Shown here: piece after piece, positions 60,469 to 64,000 of the stretch
Position numbering within the stretch: position 1 is the stretch's first letter
How the letters are laid out: every line of letters begins with the position of its first letter
Source of the DNA: Bacteroidota bacterium
Lineage (GTDB): Bacteria; Bacteroidota; Bacteroidia; Chitinophagales; Chitinophagaceae
Reading direction: 5' to 3'
NCBI GenBank assembly: GCA_018267955.1
Contig: JAFDXL010000008.1
Location: forward strand, 186,001 to 250,000
Length of the DNA: 64,000 nt
Notes under the pieces: model-generated
Seen by the model: only the letters and a program-made list of their open reading frames with translations
The model's database searches: none
What the model was told of the DNA's origin: nothing
Translations under genes and position numbers: made by a program

Positions 60469-61188
60469 ATGAATTATTATTTTATTACAGGAGCGTCCCG
60501 GGGAATTGGTAAGGCATTAGTCAATTGCCTGCAGGAAGACAGTAATAACCATGTAACCGGCATATCGCGGACCCCAGTACCGGACCATGCTGGGTATCGT
60601 CATATTATACTAGACCTAGCTGATACTACGGCTGTAGCTGATTTTAAATTTGCAGCCCTGGAAGATGCCCGGAAGATCGTTCTGATAAACAACGCAGGCG
60701 CTATCTCAGAGATAAAGCCTCTTGGCAGGCTCGATAATAGCCAGGTGGCGAGGGACTTTCATATAAACCTTGTTGCTCCTGCAATACTTATGAACAACTT
60801 TATTGCCGCTTATAGCTCTTATGAAGCAGAAAAGATCACCGTAAATGTAAGCAGTGGCGCAGGAAAGAATCCTGTTGATGGGTGGAGTACCTATTGTGCC
60901 TCTAAAGCAGGGTTAGATATGTTTACAAGAGTAGCAGATAAAGAGGCTGTTCTAAACAGATATTCAGAGTTTAAAATGCTATCGATAGCACCGGGTGTTG
61001 TTGATACGCAAATGCAGGAGGAGATCAGGGCGAGTAACGAGGCTGATTTTAGCCATATTGCCGATTTCGAAAACTATAAGAAATCGGGCAAACTGGCCAA
61101 TGCCGAAGCGGTAGCACGTAAGTACTTGTATTTGATAGACAACCCTGAAAAGATACCCGGAGTAGTTTTTTCTGTGAATGATATTTAG
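60469..61188 (+). CDS. SDR family oxidoreductase, sepiapterin-reductase-like
   Basis: The 239-aa protein has the short-chain dehydrogenase features: nucleotide-binding TGASRGIGKALVN, NNAGAISEIKPLGR, catalytic Ser in VNVSSGAGK and the YCASKAGLDMF triad (Tyr and Lys). The LINNAGAISEI and SMLSIAPGVVDTQMQEEIRA segments recall sepiapterin reductases and related yeast-type aldehyde reductases. It uses NADP(H), but the substrate is not known. It is probably co-transcribed with panC. Confidence 0.9.
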   Translation: MNYYFITGASRGIGKALVNCLQEDSNNHVTGISRTPVPDHAGYRHIILDLADTTAVADFKFAALEDARKIVLINNAGAISEIKPLGRLDNSQVARDFHINLVAPAILMNNFIAAYSSYEAEKITVNVSSGAGKNPVDGWSTYCASKAGLDMFTRVADKEAVLNRYSEFKMLSIAPGVVDTQMQEEIRASNEADFSHIADFENYKKSGKLANAEAVARKYLYLIDNPEKIPGVVFSVNDI

Positions 61189-61784
61189 TTTAAGGCGTAG
61201 CGAAAGCCAATACCGTTACCGGTAACACATATTCCCTGCAGTAGCTTGTACCATTTCTTATCCTGTTTTTTATGTAGCGTATACATGGTGCCATCAAACA
61301 ATATCAACGCTATACCCTGCATTGCTATCGATTTCCCAAAACCGTGGATCATCGCCGGGTTATTAAAATCATTGGCATAAGAATTCAAAACCAAGCCTGT
61401 ACCAATATAAGCTACATCGAGCCCGGCATTTAGCAGGAACAGGTTTTTATAGAACTCATGTTTTTCCACTAGCTGATCGCAGGAGTATTGCATTTTCTTT
61501 TCGCGATTGGCACCCCAATAACCCATCACCGCGAAGCCTGTATTTACAGCACCCCAGATGGCATTCATACCCAAAAACGCTTTTGCCTCTTTGTCTGTAG
61601 AAACAGCAAGTCCGGTAACGCCCCCCACAACATTGGCAACTGCCCAGCTACCCAGGATGGTCATGCCGGTCTTATTCAAGTTCATGTCATGAACATATAA
61701 TTGCCGATAGCTTTCTACATCTGCCCTCTGTGCAAATGACAAATGGGCTGTTAAAATCATAATGATCAATATTTTCAGTCTCAT
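61185..61784 (-). CDS. DUF6992-like membrane protein
   Basis: The 199-aa product has a signal peptide (MRLKILIIMILTAHLSFA) and about four hydrophobic helices (ILGSWAVANVVGGVTGLAVS, AIWGAVNTGFAVMGYWGANR, LLNAGLDVAYIGTGLVLNSY, IAMQGIALILFDGTMYTLHK). The plan fits the DUF6992 group of Bacteroidota membrane proteins. The function is unknown. Its 3' end overlaps the SDR gene by four bases in the convergent direction. Confidence 0.7.
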   Translation of the reverse strand: MRLKILIIMILTAHLSFAQRADVESYRQLYVHDMNLNKTGMTILGSWAVANVVGGVTGLAVSTDKEAKAFLGMNAIWGAVNTGFAVMGYWGANREKKMQYSCDQLVEKHEFYKNLFLLNAGLDVAYIGTGLVLNSYANDFNNPAMIHGFGKSIAMQGIALILFDGTMYTLHKKQDKKWYKLLQGICVTGNGIGFRYALN

Positions 61785-61836
61785 AGCTGTTGTTTAAATA
61801 ATAAACGAATGAACGAGATAAAAAGTTCAGTAGCTG

Positions 61837-63258
61837 TTACACCACGCGGGAGATCTTCAGCATATTGGTTGGCAGATGTTCCTGCACAGGAGTGCTGCCC
61901 GTATTAACCACAATATCACCGCTTTTCAGCAGGTTTTTGTCCTTAAGAACGCCTATCTGGTCTGTGATGATCTCATCCATGCTTTCTTCTTTATCGTAGT
62001 AGAAAGCCTGTACACCCCAGCTAAGGCTCAACTGGTTTACCAGTGTCTGCGTTTTTGTGAATACAAACAAAGGCGAGCGGGGACGGTAACTCGAAAGCAT
62101 AAAACCGGTATAGCCAGATTGGGTCATACCGATGAGTGCATGCGCGTTAATATCCTTAGCTATTTCGCAGGCATTATAGCACAGCGCATCGCTGAGGAAA
62201 GATGGAGAATGGGGTTGAGGCACCAGGTTGCGGTTATACACGATCTCTTCTTTTTCTACCTCGCCTATGATGCTTACCATCGTTTTAATAACCAGTTCCG
62301 GGTATTGACCCATAGCTGTTTCGCCACTTAGCATCACTGCATCTGCACCTTCCAGCACAGCATTGGCGACGTCGGTTATCTCGCTGCGGTTGGGGCGGGG
62401 CCTGTCTATCATGCTCTCCATCATCTGGGTAGCAATAATCACCGGCTTGGCACGGTGTATGCATTTGCGGATGATATTCTTTTGAATCATTGGAATCTGC
62501 TCCAGCGGCAGTTCTACGCCCAGGTCGCCACGCGCCACCATAACAGCATCTGACGCAAGTATTATTTCACGTAAATGCTCCAGCGCTTCGGGCTTCTCTA
62601 CCTTGGCTATGATCTTGGCTGGGCTGTTCTTTGATTTAATGATCTTACGCAGATTGTGCACATCCTCAGGTTTGCGTACAAAAGAGAGTGCTACCCAGTC
62701 TATCTTTTGGCTGATTATAAAATCGAGATCATCGAGGTCTTTTTCTGATAAAGAGGGCAGGGATATATTTGTCTGTGGGAGGTTTACCCCTTTTTTGGGC
62801 AGGAGAATGCCCGGAGTAAGCGCTTTTACTTTAACACGATGGTCAGGAGTGATCTCCATGACTTCTACCTCTATCTTACCATCATCCAGCAGTATTTTTT
62901 CGCCTACACGTACATCTTCATAAAATGCAGGATAGGATATATACACTCCGTCCACATTGCCCATTCGTTTTTCTGTAGTGAAATAGAATTCGCTACCCAG
63001 CGCTAAGGCCAGGGATCCATTCTCCAGGTCGCCCACACGTAGTTTAGGGCCCTGGAGATCTGCCAGTATGGCTATATTTAAAGGAAAATCGTGATTGATG
63101 CGGTTGATATGGTTGATGACCTCTAAGTGCTGAGCATGGGTACCATGCGAAAAATTGAGTCTGAATACATTAACACCGGCGTTTACAAGGGCTAATAATT
63201 TTTCGTACGTATTGCATGCTGGTCCTACTGTCGCTATAATTTTGGTTTTGTGTAACAT
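61837..63258 (-). CDS. pyk: Pyruvate kinase
   Basis: Pyruvate kinase makes pyruvate and ATP from phosphoenolpyruvate in glycolysis. The 473-aa protein has TKIIATVGPACNTYEKLLAL, VFRLNFSHGTHAQHLEVINH, the active-site AKVEKPEALEHLREI, ASDAVMVARGDLGVELPLEQ and the ATQMMESMIDRPRPNRSEIT motif. The C-terminal domain ends in VNTGSTPVQEHLPTNMLKIS. It lies 53 bases upstream of the DUF6992 gene on the same strand, and they may be transcribed together. Confidence 0.96.
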   Translation of the reverse strand: MLHKTKIIATVGPACNTYEKLLALVNAGVNVFRLNFSHGTHAQHLEVINHINRINHDFPLNIAILADLQGPKLRVGDLENGSLALALGSEFYFTTEKRMGNVDGVYISYPAFYEDVRVGEKILLDDGKIEVEVMEITPDHRVKVKALTPGILLPKKGVNLPQTNISLPSLSEKDLDDLDFIISQKIDWVALSFVRKPEDVHNLRKIIKSKNSPAKIIAKVEKPEALEHLREIILASDAVMVARGDLGVELPLEQIPMIQKNIIRKCIHRAKPVIIATQMMESMIDRPRPNRSEITDVANAVLEGADAVMLSGETAMGQYPELVIKTMVSIIGEVEKEEIVYNRNLVPQPHSPSFLSDALCYNACEIAKDINAHALIGMTQSGYTGFMLSSYRPRSPLFVFTKTQTLVNQLSLSWGVQAFYYDKEESMDEIITDQIGVLKDKNLLKSGDIVVNTGSTPVQEHLPTNMLKISRVV

Positions 63259-63462
63259 TTTGCCGGTGTTTTATTAACTATACAAAAATCAGCGTTTTAG
63301 CTGACAATATTCAGGCGGATAAATTAAATATGTATCACCAATCCTTATTTGCCTGGAAATGTATAAAAGGCTGACTGCCACGCCATTTTTAATCCACACT
63401 GTATGGAAACACCGTTTTTAAACCTACTTTTATTTCCTAATTTTTCTTCAAAATCTTACTGT

Positions 63463-63975
63463 ATGAACACGCAAAAACTGTTGGTAACCGGCCTGTTATC
63501 TATGGCCACATTAGCATCGTGCCAAAACAATGCTAACCAGGAAAACACTCAAAAAGAACAAGTAAAAACGGAATTGGCGGCTACGACGGCGGACTCGCTG
63601 GACACCCTAACTACTTCAATACCGGTAGATTCAGCCAATAAGATGATCAACAGTTATCTTACCAGTATCAGCGGCCAAAGTAACCAGTTAAACTCACTGA
63701 TTGTAGATGCAGGCAGCCTCAGGAGGTACCTGAGCAATACAAATATCAAGCATGTGAAGCTGATGTTTGCACATACGTTGAATTACATTAACAACGGGCA
63801 TAGCGGGCAAAATGCTGCCTATACAAGCGGAGCACTAACACTCATCATAGCAGGATATGATGCTAATGGCAACTATGTACTGGATTCGAAGGGTGGGGTT
63901 GAGGATTATATGATGCCATGTCCTCAACAGTGCCCGACCGCCGGCAGTGCTGCCAACAGTACAATTACGCAATAG
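63463..63975 (+). CDS. Unrecognised lipoprotein (170 aa)
   Basis: The ATG at 63463 gives a lipoprotein signal (MNTQKLLVTGLLSMATLASC with lipobox Cys); a start at 63403 would place 20 residues before it. The mature protein has a polar Gln/Thr linker and a helical domain (INSYLTSISGQSNQLNSLIV, HVKLMFAHTLNYINNGHSGQ). The C-terminal part has GALTLIIAGYDANGNYVLDS and CPQQCPTAGS. No family is recognised. It is likely an outer-membrane lipoprotein. Confidence 0.65.
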   Translation: MNTQKLLVTGLLSMATLASCQNNANQENTQKEQVKTELAATTADSLDTLTTSIPVDSANKMINSYLTSISGQSNQLNSLIVDAGSLRRYLSNTNIKHVKLMFAHTLNYINNGHSGQNAAYTSGALTLIIAGYDANGNYVLDSKGGVEDYMMPCPQQCPTAGSAANSTITQ

Positions 63976-64000
63976 TGTCTATGATCTCATACAACGAAGG

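Noticed and set aside
61876-62331. A 151-codon frame antisense to pyruvate kinase
   Set aside because: It is a shadow of a strongly conserved gene.

Overview
The window looks like a chromosomal segment of a Bacteroidota bacterium, most likely of the Chitinophagaceae or a near relative. The evidence is type IX secretion (T9SS) C-terminal sorting domains on at least seven predicted secreted proteins, three LytTR regulator / LytS-type kinase pairs, DUF4270, DUF4294, DUF5777, DUF6526 and DUF983 proteins, promoters of the TTTG / TAnnTTTG type, and almost no Shine-Dalgarno signal. No tRNA or rRNA gene was seen.

Layout. 1-5.7 kb holds small unrecognised genes and an S24 (LexA/CI-like) repressor facing a divergent small gene across a shared operator. 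5.7-12.6 kb has an MFS transporter and four tandem T9SS beta-helix paralogues. 12.6-23.4 kb has prfC, a cluster of OB-fold, cytochrome c, YceI and DUF5777 proteins, a YceI / giant sensor kinase / LytTR operon, DUF4294 and a hydrolase. 23.5-29.8 kb is one operon of TolC, adaptor, FtsX permease, ABC ATPase, LytS kinase and LytTR regulator. 29.9-36.3 kb has two paralogous small proteins, an outer-membrane protein, several small genes, a J-domain protein and a candidate structured RNA. 36.5-46.2 kb has an AraC regulator, DUF983, a di-haem protein, a T9SS protein, an O-methyltransferase, a TPR protein, a UPF0173 hydrolase and parA-parB. 46.2-53.7 kb has two blocks of palindromic intergenic repeats, a LytTR/LytS pair, two T9SS proteins and a YkgJ-type protein whose 3' end is duplicated 2 kb away. 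53.9-64 kb is mostly housekeeping: metK, glmS, DUF4270, a short glycogen-synthase-like protein, panC, an SDR, pyruvate kinase and a lipoprotein.

Main novelty. Five + strand promoters (near 5.55, 29.92, 30.33, 35.17 and 35.55 kb) share one architecture: four GTTAA-like pentamers at exact 11-bp steps, the last one 42-43 bp upstream of a TAnnTTTG-like -7 box and no clear -33 box in most. They precede a 27-codon ORF, two paralogous 94-95 aa proteins, a secreted beta-rich protein, and a candidate RNA of about 255 nt. That RNA has six stem-loops with different stems but the same CCGTAA hexaloop, followed by a strong intrinsic terminator. I read this as a small regulon whose activator may be of LytTR type, with an RNA that could act as a multivalent sponge for a loop-binding protein or RNA. 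The repeats, spacings and hairpins are seen directly; the functions are inferred.
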